DNA of 64,000 nt from contig JAZRMW010000061.1 in NCBI GenBank assembly GCA_045647865.1, positions 124,001 through 188,000 of the forward strand, written 5' to 3'. Position 1 is the stretch's first letter. Every line of letters begins with the position of its first letter. This document shows positions 18,072 to 26,783 of this stretch, piece by piece. Source of the DNA: Phocaeicola_A sp045647865 (lineage in GTDB: Bacteria; Bacteroidota; Bacteroidia; Bacteroidales; Bacteroidaceae). The notes below the pieces were generated by a model, which worked only from the letters and a program-made list of their open reading frames with translations, did no database searches and was not told where the DNA came from. Made by a program: the position numbers and the translations under genes.

Positions 18072-18842
18072 TTATTTCAAGTTCTTGATAATAAGGTCGG
18101 CCACTTTTTTACCGGAAAGGAGCATACCTCCAAAAATCGGTCCCATACGAGGTGTGCCGCTTACGGCAGAAGCAGCCATACCGCAGACATAGAGGCCTGG
18201 ATAAATCTCCTTAGTGCCATTCACAACCTCTTCTTCACCGGATATGACATCCAATGAGCGTTCTCCGATGACATCTCCTGTGTCGGTAGCAAGCCGTATG
18301 CCATTCTTACGGGCTACAGTGCGACACATTTCACTATCGTGTCCTGTGCCGTCTATCACGCATCTGGCCATGATGTTGAGCGGGTCAACGTGCATTCCCT
18401 CTCGTAAGACAGGAGTCCAGTTTACAACCACACCACTGACGACATTGTTCTTGAAAATAACGTCTTCGACCGAGTAGCAGTTGAAGATGGTAGCACCGGC
18501 ATGAACAGCTTTGTACAACAAGGCCGATGTGCTCTCCACAGAGTCCATCACATAGAGATTGTCATTGAATTGCTCAAAGTTGATGTCAAACTCCTTAATG
18601 ATGTGGAGCGCCTCTTCCTGCACCACAATCTGATTAAACATCATGGCACCTCCCCACATGCCACCTCCGGGTGAGAGCTTCCGGTCGAACTGTGCAACTT
18701 TCAACCCTGCTTTGGCAAGATAATAAGCGGCCACGATACCCGATGGTCCACCACCTACAATGGCTACATCCAAATCCAGATTTCTCTCCAATTTGTTAAA
18801 ATAGGTACTGATAATACCTTGGGAAACAACTTTTTCAATCAT
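18072..18842 (-). CDS. thi4: THI4-family thiazole synthase
   Basis: 256 residues; makes the adenylated thiazole precursor of thiamine from NAD, glycine and a sulfur source. The N-terminal Rossmann motif DVAIVGGGPSGIVAAYYLAK binds the dinucleotide. LSPGGGMWGGAMMFN, GTGHDSEMCR and CGMAASAVSGTPRMGPIFGGML are family blocks. The length fits the archaeal/bacterial enzymes, which generally use free sulfide instead of sacrificing a cysteine. Which mode applies here is not settled by sequence alone. Last gene of the thi operon, 30 bases after thiC. Its presence in place of the usual ThiG/ThiH/ThiF/ThiS set is notable for Bacteroidales. Confidence 0.92.
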   Translation of the reverse strand: MIEKVVSQGIISTYFNKLERNLDLDVAIVGGGPSGIVAAYYLAKAGLKVAQFDRKLSPGGGMWGGAMMFNQIVVQEEALHIIKEFDINFEQFNDNLYVMDSVESTSALLYKAVHAGATIFNCYSVEDVIFKNNVVSGVVVNWTPVLREGMHVDPLNIMARCVIDGTGHDSEMCRTVARKNGIRLATDTGDVIGERSLDVISGEEEVVNGTKEIYPGLYVCGMAASAVSGTPRMGPIFGGMLLSGKKVADLIIKNLK

Positions 18843-18872
18843 AATTCCACTGTTTTTTTAGATTATTGATAT

Positions 18873-20456
18873 TTATTCGTCACAGAGTGTATGGCTAATC
18901 TTCATTGCACAGAAGTTTGGCCCACACATTGTGCAGTATTTTCCACCCACATTGTTTGAGGTCTTGTAGTATTCCAATGCCTTCTCAGGGTCAAGGCTAA
19001 GGTTGAACTGATCCTTCCAACGGAATTCATAACGGGCCTTGCTCAGTGCATTATCCCGCACCATTGCTCCGGGATGCTGTTTGGCAAGGTCGGCGGCATG
19101 TGCAGCCAGTTTGAACGCAACAACCCCCTCACGGACATCATTCTTATCGGGGAGTGCAAGATGCTCCTTGGGCGTCACATAGCAAAGCATCGCAGTACCA
19201 TACCAACCTATCTGTGCGGCTCCGATGGCCGAAGTGATGTGGTCATAACCGGGTGCAATGTCTGTAACCAACGGTCCCAAGGTGTAGAAGGGAGCGTTGT
19301 GACACTTTTCAATTTGTCGTTCCATGTTCTCCTTAATCTTATGCATAGGCACATGGCCCGGACCTTCGATGAATACTTGGACGTTCTTTGCCCATGCCCG
19401 CTCTACAAGTTCGCCCATCGTGTCCAACTCGGCAAATTGTGCCCTGTCGTTGGCATCATAAATGCTACCAGGCCTTAGTCCGTCGCCGAGTGACAAGGCT
19501 ACATCGTACCGGGCCACAATGTCGCATATCTCATCAAAGTGTTCATAAAGGAAACTCTCTTTCTGATGGGTCTGACACCATTTCGAAATGATACTTCCTC
19601 CCCGGCTTACAATCCCCGTGAGGCGGTCGGCAGCAAGCATCACATTCTTCAAGCGGATGCCACAATGGATGGTGAAATAATCTACACCTTGTTCGCATTG
19701 TTCGACCAGTACATCGCGGTATATCTCCCAAGTAAGGTCTTCGGCCTTGCCATTCACTCTCTCCATGGCCTGATAGATGGGTACAGTGCCGATGGGTACG
19801 GGGCTATTACGCAGAATCCACTCCCTTGTTTCGTGGATGTTCGGACCTGTGGACAAGTCCATAATCGTATCTGCTCCCCATTTACAGCTCCAGATAGCTT
19901 TCTCCACTTCCTCTTCGATGCTTGATGTGGTAGCTGAATTTCCGATATTCGCATTAATCTTAGTCAAGAAGTTTCGGCCTATAATCATCGGCTCCGCCTC
20001 GGGATGGTTGATATTTGCAGGGATAACGGCTCTGCCCTCGGCTACCTCTTTGCATACAAATTCGGGAGTGATATGAGTCTCTATGCCGAGCTGTTGGCAA
20101 TTCATGTTCTCGCGTATTGCCACATACTCCATCTCTGGTGTGATGATGCCCTTTTTCGCATAATACATTTGGCAGACATTTGTGGAATCCTTTTCGGCCC
20201 GTTCTTTAATCCACTCTTCGCGCAGGTGGGGCAAACCCTTTTCCAAATCGAGTTCCATGCTGCTGTCTCCATAGGGGCCCGAAGTGTCGTAGATATAGAC
20301 CGACGGATTCGGAGTCTCAATCCTCTCTCCGTCTTTTATTGAGACGGTAGGCATTTGGCTTACCTTTCGCATACTTACTCTGATGCCCGGATGTATGGTT
20401 CCACTGACATAAACCTTTTCTGAACCCGGATAGGAAATTTTTAAATCTGATTTCAT
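18873..20456 (-). CDS. thiC: Phosphomethylpyrimidine synthase ThiC
   Basis: Radical-SAM enzyme converting 5-aminoimidazole ribotide to HMP-phosphate. About 527 residues from the ATG at 20454-20456 (MKSDLKISYPG). A GTG eight codons upstream overlaps the thiE stop (GTGA) and is the alternative start; homologues begin near the ATG. Visible blocks: VYIYDTSGPYGD, MNCQQLGIETHITPEFV, GADTIMDLSTG, FTIHCGI, SLGDGLRPGS, EGPGHVPMHKI and the C-terminal cluster motif CTMCGPNFCAMK. Second gene of the thi operon. Confidence 0.97.
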   Translation of the reverse strand: MKSDLKISYPGSEKVYVSGTIHPGIRVSMRKVSQMPTVSIKDGERIETPNPSVYIYDTSGPYGDSSMELDLEKGLPHLREEWIKERAEKDSTNVCQMYYAKKGIITPEMEYVAIRENMNCQQLGIETHITPEFVCKEVAEGRAVIPANINHPEAEPMIIGRNFLTKINANIGNSATTSSIEEEVEKAIWSCKWGADTIMDLSTGPNIHETREWILRNSPVPIGTVPIYQAMERVNGKAEDLTWEIYRDVLVEQCEQGVDYFTIHCGIRLKNVMLAADRLTGIVSRGGSIISKWCQTHQKESFLYEHFDEICDIVARYDVALSLGDGLRPGSIYDANDRAQFAELDTMGELVERAWAKNVQVFIEGPGHVPMHKIKENMERQIEKCHNAPFYTLGPLVTDIAPGYDHITSAIGAAQIGWYGTAMLCYVTPKEHLALPDKNDVREGVVAFKLAAHAADLAKQHPGAMVRDNALSKARYEFRWKDQFNLSLDPEKALEYYKTSNNVGGKYCTMCGPNFCAMKISHTLCDE

Positions 20457-20476
20457 CCTTTTTTGAGTTTTTTGAT

Positions 20477-21190
20477 TCACTTATGTTTGAATATATCTGT
20501 CACATCACGCATCTCTTGTATGGGATTGTCGGCATTGAGGATGCTGCCACTGAGTGCGATACCATCCACACCACATGCCAATAATGGAGGGATATCGTCT
20601 TTGGCGATACCTCCTATGGCAACCAGAGGAATGCGGATATTGTGGTTCCGCATCTGTTGGATGATGTGTCTGTAACCCTCCATACCCAGTATGGGGGCAA
20701 GATTCTTTTTGGTGGATGTGAAACGGAATGGCCCGCAACCGAAATAGTCGGGGGCAGCATCTTGTAAATGAAATAAAATATCCTCGAATGAATTGACTGT
20801 ACCGCCTATAATGAATTGTTCGCCGAGGATTTTTCGAGCTTCTGCAATCGGCATGTCATGTTTACCAAGATGCACTCCATCGGCTTTTATCCTCTTTGCA
20901 AGCGGAACATTGTCGTCGATGATAAAAGTGGCTCCATACTCCTTGCACATTTTCTGTACGATGATGGCGGTCTCCATTAAAAGGCGTTCCTCAGCATCTT
21001 TCATGCGCAACTGCACCCAGCGACAGCCTCCTTCCAAGGCTATTCGTGCCGAATCCACATAAGAGTAGCGGCCGTTGTGATGGGTGATAAACTGTATGCG
21101 AACATTTTTACTCCACGACACTCCTGCTCCAGCTGATGATTCAGCTCCAGCAACGGTTAAGGGATTTGGAAAAGATTTTTTTGTGTCCAT
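20477..21190 (-). CDS. thiE: Thiamine-phosphate synthase ThiE with ThiD-like N-terminus
   Basis: 237 residues; couples HMP-pyrophosphate and thiazole phosphate. The TIM-barrel ThiE body starts at about residue 30 (RIQFITHHNGRYSY) with GGCRWVQLRMKD, FIIDDNVPLAKRIKADGVHLG, YFGCGPFRFTSTKKN and AIGGIAKDDI. The first 28 residues (PNPLTVAGAESSAGAGV) instead match the N-terminal LTIAGSDSSGGAG motif of the HMP-phosphate kinase ThiD, and no start codon is available at the ThiE body. This looks like the stub of a ThiD or of a ThiD-ThiE fusion with the kinase deleted. First gene of the thi operon, directly under the TPP riboswitch. Confidence 0.92.
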   Translation of the reverse strand: MDTKKSFPNPLTVAGAESSAGAGVSWSKNVRIQFITHHNGRYSYVDSARIALEGGCRWVQLRMKDAEERLLMETAIIVQKMCKEYGATFIIDDNVPLAKRIKADGVHLGKHDMPIAEARKILGEQFIIGGTVNSFEDILFHLQDAAPDYFGCGPFRFTSTKKNLAPILGMEGYRHIIQQMRNHNIRIPLVAIGGIAKDDIPPLLACGVDGIALSGSILNADNPIQEMRDVTDIFKHK

Positions 21191-21247
21191 ACCACTATTC
21201 TACATTATATTATATGCCCAAAATAGTGGTACGGCTGTACCTTAAAG

Positions 21248-21345
21248 ATGACTCCAAACTTCCAGCGTCAGCATTATCTGTACTGGTGCAATGTGTATAA
21301 TCTCAGCCACGGTAGCCTGAAGGCATTACCGGACACCACCATTCG
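21248..21345 (-). promoter_or_regulatory. TPP riboswitch (THI-box)
   Basis: On the minus strand I read GGTGTCCGG..., then GGCTGAGATT, ACC, and CAGATAATGCTGACGCTGG. These are the conserved CUGAGA and GAUAAUGC-AGCGU cores of the TPP aptamer in the right order and spacing. It sits about 60 bases upstream of thiE, between the promoter and the start codon, and should lower thi expression when thiamine pyrophosphate is plentiful. Confidence 0.95.
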
Positions 21346-21354
21346 AGTTCGCTG

Positions 21355-21362
21355 CAAAGGTA
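21355..21362 (-). promoter_or_regulatory. -7 box of thi operon promoter
   Basis: TACCTTTG on the minus strand, about 10 bases upstream of the riboswitch. No good -33 TTTG is seen at the normal distance. Confidence 0.55.
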
Positions 21363-21420
21363 ATGGAAAAAAATTAGATAAAGGACTTTTACTCCTTATT
21401 TTTTTGTCTGGCCTGTTGTT

Positions 21421-22041
21421 TTATCCTTTTAGCACCAACAAACTTTCCGGACCCATGTTGAACAACAGGTCCACGATGCTGAGGTCGGGAAGGAAGCCGT
21501 GACGTTGTTTGAATACTTGGTAATAGGGGAGGGGAGTGTAACCGGGCAATGATTCGGTACAGGGACGTTTGGGATGGATGAGTGTACGCAAGTCGGTGTC
21601 GCCCGAAGGAACCTCGTGCAGGTATTCCGTGCTCAGTTCCACGCGTGGCGAGAAACCGATAAGGCTACATACGAGTTCGCGTAACTGCTCGTTGAAATCG
21701 AGCAGAAAGTCGTACTTCTTTTCATAAAAAGGACGGAAGTCATCGGCATAATACTCAAAGAAAGGGCTTTGGCGGTAGGCCGACTCTATGGCATTCCAAT
21801 GCAGGTGGCGCCAATTGCCATGGTCGCTGATGCGGACATCGCGCATCAGGCATTTTTCGCCTCCGTTGCTTTCGGTAGGGATGGTAAGAGGGAGCGTCCC
21901 TTGTGCTGTAGCTATCACACAACGGTTGCGATAGGTCTGCTTTACATAATGCTCCCATTGCTCAATGCGTGCCTCTTCAGCAGCATAGAGTTGTGCATAA
22001 TAAGATATAGGGGCCAGGTAGGCGGTGGCGAGATGGTGCAT
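21421..22041 (-). CDS. WbqC-family protein
   Basis: 206 residues. TAYLAPISYYAQLYAAEEARIEQWEHYVKQTYRNRC matches the N-terminal YLPPIQYFxxL...WExxxKqsyRNR signature of the WbqC family. TLPLTIPTESNG, HWNAIESAYRQSPFFEYY and a C-terminal HGFLPDLSIVDLLFNMGPES agree with it. The biochemical role is not established; WbqC genes are known from O-antigen loci. Here it closes the dapB-lepB-lepB2 cluster, 109 bases after lepB2, with a truncated hairpin repeat between them. Confidence 0.85.
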   Translation of the reverse strand: MHHLATAYLAPISYYAQLYAAEEARIEQWEHYVKQTYRNRCVIATAQGTLPLTIPTESNGGEKCLMRDVRISDHGNWRHLHWNAIESAYRQSPFFEYYADDFRPFYEKKYDFLLDFNEQLRELVCSLIGFSPRVELSTEYLHEVPSGDTDLRTLIHPKRPCTESLPGYTPLPYYQVFKQRHGFLPDLSIVDLLFNMGPESLLVLKG

Positions 22042-22056
22042 GATAAACTATTAATT

Positions 22057-22122
22057 AAGGAGTTCAGAAGTCAGGAGTTACAGGAGTTCAGACAAATGTT
22101 CTGCTTGCGAATGTAAAACTGT
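22057..22122. repeat. Hairpin repeat family R1, half element
   Basis: Units of the type GGAGTTCAGAAGTCAGGAG and TTACAGGAGTTCAGACA, followed by AAATGTTCTGCTTGCGAATG. It matches the left arm and loop of the full R1 elements at 26784 and 28672, but the right arm has decayed. Confidence 0.75.
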
Positions 22123-22150
22123 ATCAGAATATCTGTAATCCAAACTTCTA

Positions 22151-23074
22151 TCATAATTTTTGAAAAGCTCTCTCCCATCGATGCCCCTTGTTCCAAGGTT
22201 GTGCGGGGTCGCGTGAGAACCAGATGAGTGAGGCACGTCCGATAAGGTGGTCTTCGGGGACAAAACCGAAGAGGCGTGAATCGGTGACATTGATGGAGTT
22301 GCTGGCTGCTACCCAGCAGTAGTTCTTAGTGAAGCGGAATCCTTTGACAGGAGTACCATCTATGACCAACGTATTTCCTTTGAGTGTGGCATGTCGTCCT
22401 TCGTGCAGGTTGATGGTATTGCACAAGAGCTTGGCATTCCAAGGATAGGCTTTGACGAGCATTCCTTTGGCAGGAACAACAAAGGGGTGGACTCCTTCGG
22501 TCGTATCGGTTTGCAACGCTTTGAAGGCTACAGTTCCTTGGAGTTCCTGTTTCAGCAGATAGAGTTCGTAGTGGCTGAAACTGCGTACATAGGCTCCGTT
22601 GTCGTAGCCCAGTAATTGGTTGTCGGTGAGTCCGGTGTTCTTCAGTGCTTCCAATATGACATCTTCCTGTTCGCCGGGGTAGGAGTAGAGGAACTTGTCA
22701 TCAGGGCTGATGATACCATCGGTGGTGGCTACCCGTTCGTGGTTCAGCATCAGTGTGTCCCCTGGTTGTCCGATGCAACGGCTGATATAAACCTCTCGTC
22801 GGTCGATGGGAGTCGCATGGTCGGCAGGTGCGGGATTGTTGAAGAGAACAATGTCTCCACGTTCTACTTCGCCGGGTGCCCAGCGATGGTATCCGATGAG
22901 CGATGTGAAAGGTGGGCGGAGTCCATAACTCCACATGTTCACCAACACACGGTCTCCCCGATAAAGGGTGTTCTCCATGCCGTCGGACGGGATGGTACAC
23001 GAGGTGAAAGCAAACGTACGCACAAGCAATACGAGGCTCACGGCAATGATTAGGGTTAATGTGATGCGTTTCAT
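22151..23074 (-). CDS. Signal peptidase I paralogue lacking both catalytic residues
   Basis: 307 residues with one N-terminal membrane helix (LTLIIAVSLVLLVRTFAF). The S26 fold is clear: IPSDGMENTLYRGDRVLVN (box B), YISRCIGQPGDTL (box D) and NSINVTDSRLFGFVPEDHLIG (box E). At the nucleophile position of IPSxSM the residue is Gly32, and at the general-base Lys of YxKRxxGxPGD it is Ser98. Ser30 remains nearby but is two residues off. The upstream neighbour keeps both residues (Ser102, Lys252). I therefore read it as a probable pseudo-peptidase, perhaps a partner or substrate adaptor of the active LepB. It lies 83 bases after lepB in the same operon. Confidence 0.9.
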   Translation of the reverse strand: MKRITLTLIIAVSLVLLVRTFAFTSCTIPSDGMENTLYRGDRVLVNMWSYGLRPPFTSLIGYHRWAPGEVERGDIVLFNNPAPADHATPIDRREVYISRCIGQPGDTLMLNHERVATTDGIISPDDKFLYSYPGEQEDVILEALKNTGLTDNQLLGYDNGAYVRSFSHYELYLLKQELQGTVAFKALQTDTTEGVHPFVVPAKGMLVKAYPWNAKLLCNTINLHEGRHATLKGNTLVIDGTPVKGFRFTKNYCWVAASNSINVTDSRLFGFVPEDHLIGRASLIWFSRDPAQPWNKGHRWERAFQKL

Positions 23075-23080
23075 GTTTTT

Positions 23081-23160
23081 TAGTTACAAGTAATGAGCTA
23101 CAAGCTACGAGTTTTCCATTCGAATGGAACTCGTCACTCGTAGCTCGTAGCTGATTACTA
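23081..23160. repeat. Hairpin repeat family R2, copy a
   Basis: Left arm TAGTTACAAGTAATGAGCTA and CAAGCTACGAG, palindromic centre TTCCATTCGAATGGAA, right arm ACTCGTCACTCGTAGCTCG and TAGCTGATTACTA. A long imperfect stem between lepB and its paralogue, touching the lepB stop codon. Confidence 0.85.
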
Positions 23161-24612
23161 TTTTATATCATCCACCCACTTGAACAAGCGTTTCCAACGG
23201 ATTTTTCCATCAAAGAGGCCCCGGTCCTTGTCCAACGAGAGCCAGATGAAGAGCGGTTTTCCCACGATGTGGTCTTCGGGAACGAATCCCCAGTAACGAG
23301 AGTCGGCCGAGTTGTGGCGGTTGTCACCTTGCATCCAGTAGTAATCCTGTTTGAACGTGTAGGAGTCGGTCTCCACACCGTTGATGAGAATCTTCCCCTG
23401 GGGTGTCACTTCCAATTTGTTGCCTTCATAGATGGCAATGGGACGTTCGTAGATGGGTAGGTTTTCAAGAGTAAGGTGGATGCTTTCTCCTTTCTTGGGA
23501 ATCCATACAGGGCCGTAGTTGTCGCATGTCCAGTTCTTGTACATGTTTAGGGGATAGAGGTCGCCGTGTTGCTCTTCGGGGTAGGGAGTGATGTCGCGCA
23601 CAATGTCTTTGCGTGCCAATAATCCCTGCTTGGTCGCTTCGGTCAAGGGCAGGCAGTACATGGTTCCCTGTTGGTTGCGGTTCATCAGGTCTTCGTTGCT
23701 GATGCTTAGTTGGCGGGCCAACTCTGTAGGAATAGGACGGTTGGTTGTTACCAGATAGTTGTACTGCACATTGTCGGGTTCCTTGTTGGCAACACCATCG
23801 AGGTAGATGATACGGTCCTTGATTTGCAATGTCTGTCCCGGGAGACCCACGCAACGTTTCACATAGTTTTCGCGTCGGTCAGTGGGGCGTGAAGTGACTT
23901 CACCGAATTGTTGGGGATTCTGCTTGATGTAGCGTGTGCCATAGGCGTAGTTCTGTGCATAAATGGCACGTTGTTGCAGTGTCGTGAGCGAATCCATCAC
24001 AGGTTTATGGGGATTCAGTTGTGCACCGTATCCGTAGGCTAAAGTATAATAGTCGGCATTTTGCGCGTTCAGTGCTACGGTGTCGCCCGAAGGGTAGTTG
24101 AAGACTACGATGTCGTTCAATTGTACGTTGCCCAGTCCCTTCACGCGGCGGTATTCCCATTGGGGCCACTCCGAATAACTCTTGCAGTTCAGGATGGGCA
24201 GTGTATGCTGGGTCAACGGCATGGTAAGTGGGGTCTGCGGGATGCGTGGACCATAGCTCACTTTACTTACGGCCAAATAATCTCCTACGAGCAAAGATTT
24301 TTCCAAAGACGAGGTAGGAATTACGTAGTTCTGGAAGAAGAACTGGTTGACGAAATAGACGGCCACGAGTGCAAATACGATGGCATCTACCCATCCCATC
24401 ACCCATACGAAGGTGCTATTCTTTGATTTCTTCCACCATGTCCAGGGAATCTTCTTGCTGATGTAGGCATCATATATAAAAGGTACGACGAGCAATCCCC
24501 ACCAACTTCCTACCCAATAGAGAAAGAGCAGGTAGAGCAATGTTACGATGATGAACTTGACCCATTGCTTACGGGGGTCAAGGGGCTTTTCTTCTTTTTC
24601 TTTATTTGTCAT
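23158..24612 (-). CDS. lepB: Signal peptidase I
   Basis: 484 residues; cleaves signal peptides of exported proteins at the periplasmic face. Hydrophobic segments lie at about 19-48 and 68-92. Catalytic Ser102 is in IPTSSLEKSLLVGD and Lys252 in NYVKRCVGLPGQ; GDNRHNSADSRYWGFVPEDHIVGK is box E. It is longer than E. coli LepB because of a large insertion between boxes C and D (about 150-235) and another before box E, a pattern I associate with Bacteroidetes. Flanked by dapB (51 bases upstream) and the inactive paralogue. Confidence 0.96.
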   Translation of the reverse strand: MTNKEKEEKPLDPRKQWVKFIIVTLLYLLFLYWVGSWWGLLVVPFIYDAYISKKIPWTWWKKSKNSTFVWVMGWVDAIVFALVAVYFVNQFFFQNYVIPTSSLEKSLLVGDYLAVSKVSYGPRIPQTPLTMPLTQHTLPILNCKSYSEWPQWEYRRVKGLGNVQLNDIVVFNYPSGDTVALNAQNADYYTLAYGYGAQLNPHKPVMDSLTTLQQRAIYAQNYAYGTRYIKQNPQQFGEVTSRPTDRRENYVKRCVGLPGQTLQIKDRIIYLDGVANKEPDNVQYNYLVTTNRPIPTELARQLSISNEDLMNRNQQGTMYCLPLTEATKQGLLARKDIVRDITPYPEEQHGDLYPLNMYKNWTCDNYGPVWIPKKGESIHLTLENLPIYERPIAIYEGNKLEVTPQGKILINGVETDSYTFKQDYYWMQGDNRHNSADSRYWGFVPEDHIVGKPLFIWLSLDKDRGLFDGKIRWKRLFKWVDDIK

Positions 24613-24663
24613 CTTTTTTATAGTTACTATAAGTTTCTATAGTATTTTATAGATAATATAGAA

Positions 24664-25419
24664 TTAAAAACTGAACAAATCATCCATTCCGAGGAATCCC
24701 TCATGATTGGCTGTATATTCAGCTGCCAATACGGCTCCGAGTGCAAATCCCTTGCGGCTGTGTGCATCGTGGGTAATGGTGATGCTGTCAGCTTCGGAAT
24801 CGTAGCAGATGGTATGAATACCAGGAACTTCGTCGCGACGGATAGCAGAGATGGGAAGTTCATTAGGGCCACATTCGGTCGTTCCGCTTACCGTTCCGTC
24901 AGGAGCCGTCAATGTACCCATCACCCACTTGTTCTTGCGTTGCAGATTCTCCATGATTCCTTCGGCTAACGTAATGGCTGTACCACTGGGAGCGTCCAAC
25001 TTATGGATGTGGTGGGTCTCCTCCATAGCAACTTCGTATTCGGGGAACTTGTTCATGATTTCGGCCAGATATTTGTTTACGGCTGCGAAGATGGCTACAC
25101 CGAGACTGAAATTACTGCTCCAGAAGAGAGTTTTTCCACCTGTCGTGCAGAGCTGTTTCATATCATCCAAATGCTCGTCCAGCCATCCTGTACTACCAGA
25201 TACTACCTTTACGCCAGCAGCAAACGCTTTCATATAATTCTGGTAAGCTACGGTGGGAGCGGTGAACTCAATGGCTACATCGGCACTCTTGAAAGCGGCA
25301 GATTCAAACTCTTCTTGATTGTCTATGTCGATAATGCTTACTATCTCATGACCGCGGCTCAGGGCTATCTGCTCAATCATTTTACCCATCTTGCCGTATC
25401 CAATTAATGCTATTTTCAT
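24664..25419 (-). CDS. dapB: 4-hydroxy-tetrahydrodipicolinate reductase DapB
   Basis: 251 residues; NAD(P)H-dependent step of lysine and diaminopimelate synthesis. N-terminal IALIGYGKMGKMI binds the nucleotide, EFTAPTVAYQN and VVSGSTGW line the active site, and EETHHIHKLDAPSGTA carries the catalytic His/Lys and substrate-binding SGT. First gene of the four-gene dapB-lepB-lepB2-wbqC run, with a -7 box 24 bases upstream of its start. Confidence 0.96.
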   Translation of the reverse strand: MKIALIGYGKMGKMIEQIALSRGHEIVSIIDIDNQEEFESAAFKSADVAIEFTAPTVAYQNYMKAFAAGVKVVSGSTGWLDEHLDDMKQLCTTGGKTLFWSSNFSLGVAIFAAVNKYLAEIMNKFPEYEVAMEETHHIHKLDAPSGTAITLAEGIMENLQRKNKWVMGTLTAPDGTVSGTTECGPNELPISAIRRDEVPGIHTICYDSEADSITITHDAHSRKGFALGAVLAAEYTANHEGFLGMDDLFSF

Positions 25420-25442
25420 CGTAAAATGTCAATTAAATGGTG

Positions 25443-25479
25443 CAAATGTAGGGAATTATCGCGGATATTCCTACATTTG
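25443..25479. promoter_or_regulatory. Divergent promoters dapB / DUF2851
   Basis: Minus strand TACATTTG at 25443-25450 (dapB) and plus strand TACATTTG at 25472-25479 (DUF2851 operon). The plus box lies in the near-palindrome CCTACATTTGTAGG. Neither has an obvious TTTG at -33. The two boxes sit 21 bases apart and could compete. Confidence 0.6.
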
Positions 25480-25502
25480 TAGGATTTTTTAAAGGAAGAA
25501 CC

Positions 25503-26777
25503 ATGGAATACCTCCTACATTACACGTGGAAACACCGTCTTTTCCCATTGGAAAAGCTGGTTACGACCGATGGACAGATGGTAGAAGTCATTGATCCAGG
25601 CTTACATAATACGGATGCCGGTCCTGATTTTTTCAATGCTAAATTGAAGATTGACGGTACATTGTGGGTAGGCAATGTAGAAATACATACCCATGCGGGC
25701 GACTGGTTTGCTCATGGACATCAAGGAGACCGTGCTTATGACAATGTCGTGTTGCATGTGGTGGAGATGGCTGAAGACCGTCTTGTGACCAATACATCTG
25801 GGCGCACGATTCCTACGTTGGTGCTTCCTGTCCCCACACGCGTAAGGGAAAACTACCATGAATTGATGCGTACCGAAGAGTATCCGCGTTGTCATGGCAT
25901 TATTTCGTCTCTGCCCCGATTGACGGTGCATAGTTATCTCAGTGCTCTGCATACCGAACGCCTTACTCACAAGGCGGAGCGTATTGAACAATATCGCCAG
26001 CGTAATGAACTGAATTGGGAAAACGCTTTCTTCATGACACTTGCCCGCAACTTCGGTTTTGGTGTCAATGGCGAAGCCTTTGAGGAGTGGGCTCAGCATA
26101 TCCCTCTGAGAGCGGTGAACAAGCATCGCGATGACCTTTTCCAAATAGAGGCTATTTTCTTCGGACAAGCAGGATTGTTGCAGGACAAAGAATCGGGTGA
26201 CGACTATTACCAACGGTTGCAACGCGAGTACACCTACTTGGCCCATAAGTTTGAGATGCAGCCTATGGATGTGGTGCGTTGGCGTTTCTTGCGGATGCGT
26301 CCATCCAACTTCCCTCATGTGCGTTTGGCTCAATTGGCTCACCTATATTATAAAGGTGAGGGATTGCTCAGCCGCCTGTTGGAAGCAGAAACGGTGGATG
26401 CCATCAGTCAATTGCTTACGGCTGAAACTTCAGAGTATTGGCAGACACACTATACCTTCGGAGATTCATCTTTCCGACGAATCAAGCAGTTGAGTAAGGC
26501 TACCAAGTTCTTGCTTATCATCAATACTGTCAGTCCTTTCCTTTATGCTTATGGCAGGTATATGGGCAACGAAGCATTGTGTCAACGCGCCGTCAATCTG
26601 TTGGAAAGTCTGAAGGCCGAGGACAACCGCATCATCCGTATATGGAAAGAGTGTGGTTTGAAAGTGGATAATGCCGCTGATTCGCAGGCACTCATCCAAT
26701 TGAAACGTGAGTATTGCGACGTGAAGAAATGCCTTCATTGTCGTTTTGGATATGAATACTTGAAAAGAAAAAAATAA
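25503..26777 (+). CDS. DUF2851 family protein
   Basis: 424 residues. MEYLLHYTWKHRLFPLEKL, VEVIDPGLHNTDAGPDFFNAKL, WVGNVEIHTHAGDWFAHGH and YDNVVLHVV are hallmarks of this Bacteroidetes-restricted family. The conserved D-AGPDF, E-H and H-D residues suggest a nuclease-like or metal-dependent fold, but I know of no proven function. The C-terminus has a Cys-rich end (CDVKKCLHCRFGYEYL). First gene of an operon with a thioesterase and dprA. Confidence 0.88.
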   Translation: MEYLLHYTWKHRLFPLEKLVTTDGQMVEVIDPGLHNTDAGPDFFNAKLKIDGTLWVGNVEIHTHAGDWFAHGHQGDRAYDNVVLHVVEMAEDRLVTNTSGRTIPTLVLPVPTRVRENYHELMRTEEYPRCHGIISSLPRLTVHSYLSALHTERLTHKAERIEQYRQRNELNWENAFFMTLARNFGFGVNGEAFEEWAQHIPLRAVNKHRDDLFQIEAIFFGQAGLLQDKESGDDYYQRLQREYTYLAHKFEMQPMDVVRWRFLRMRPSNFPHVRLAQLAHLYYKGEGLLSRLLEAETVDAISQLLTAETSEYWQTHYTFGDSSFRRIKQLSKATKFLLIINTVSPFLYAYGRYMGNEALCQRAVNLLESLKAEDNRIIRIWKECGLKVDNAADSQALIQLKREYCDVKKCLHCRFGYEYLKRKK

Positions 26778-26783
26778 TGAAAC

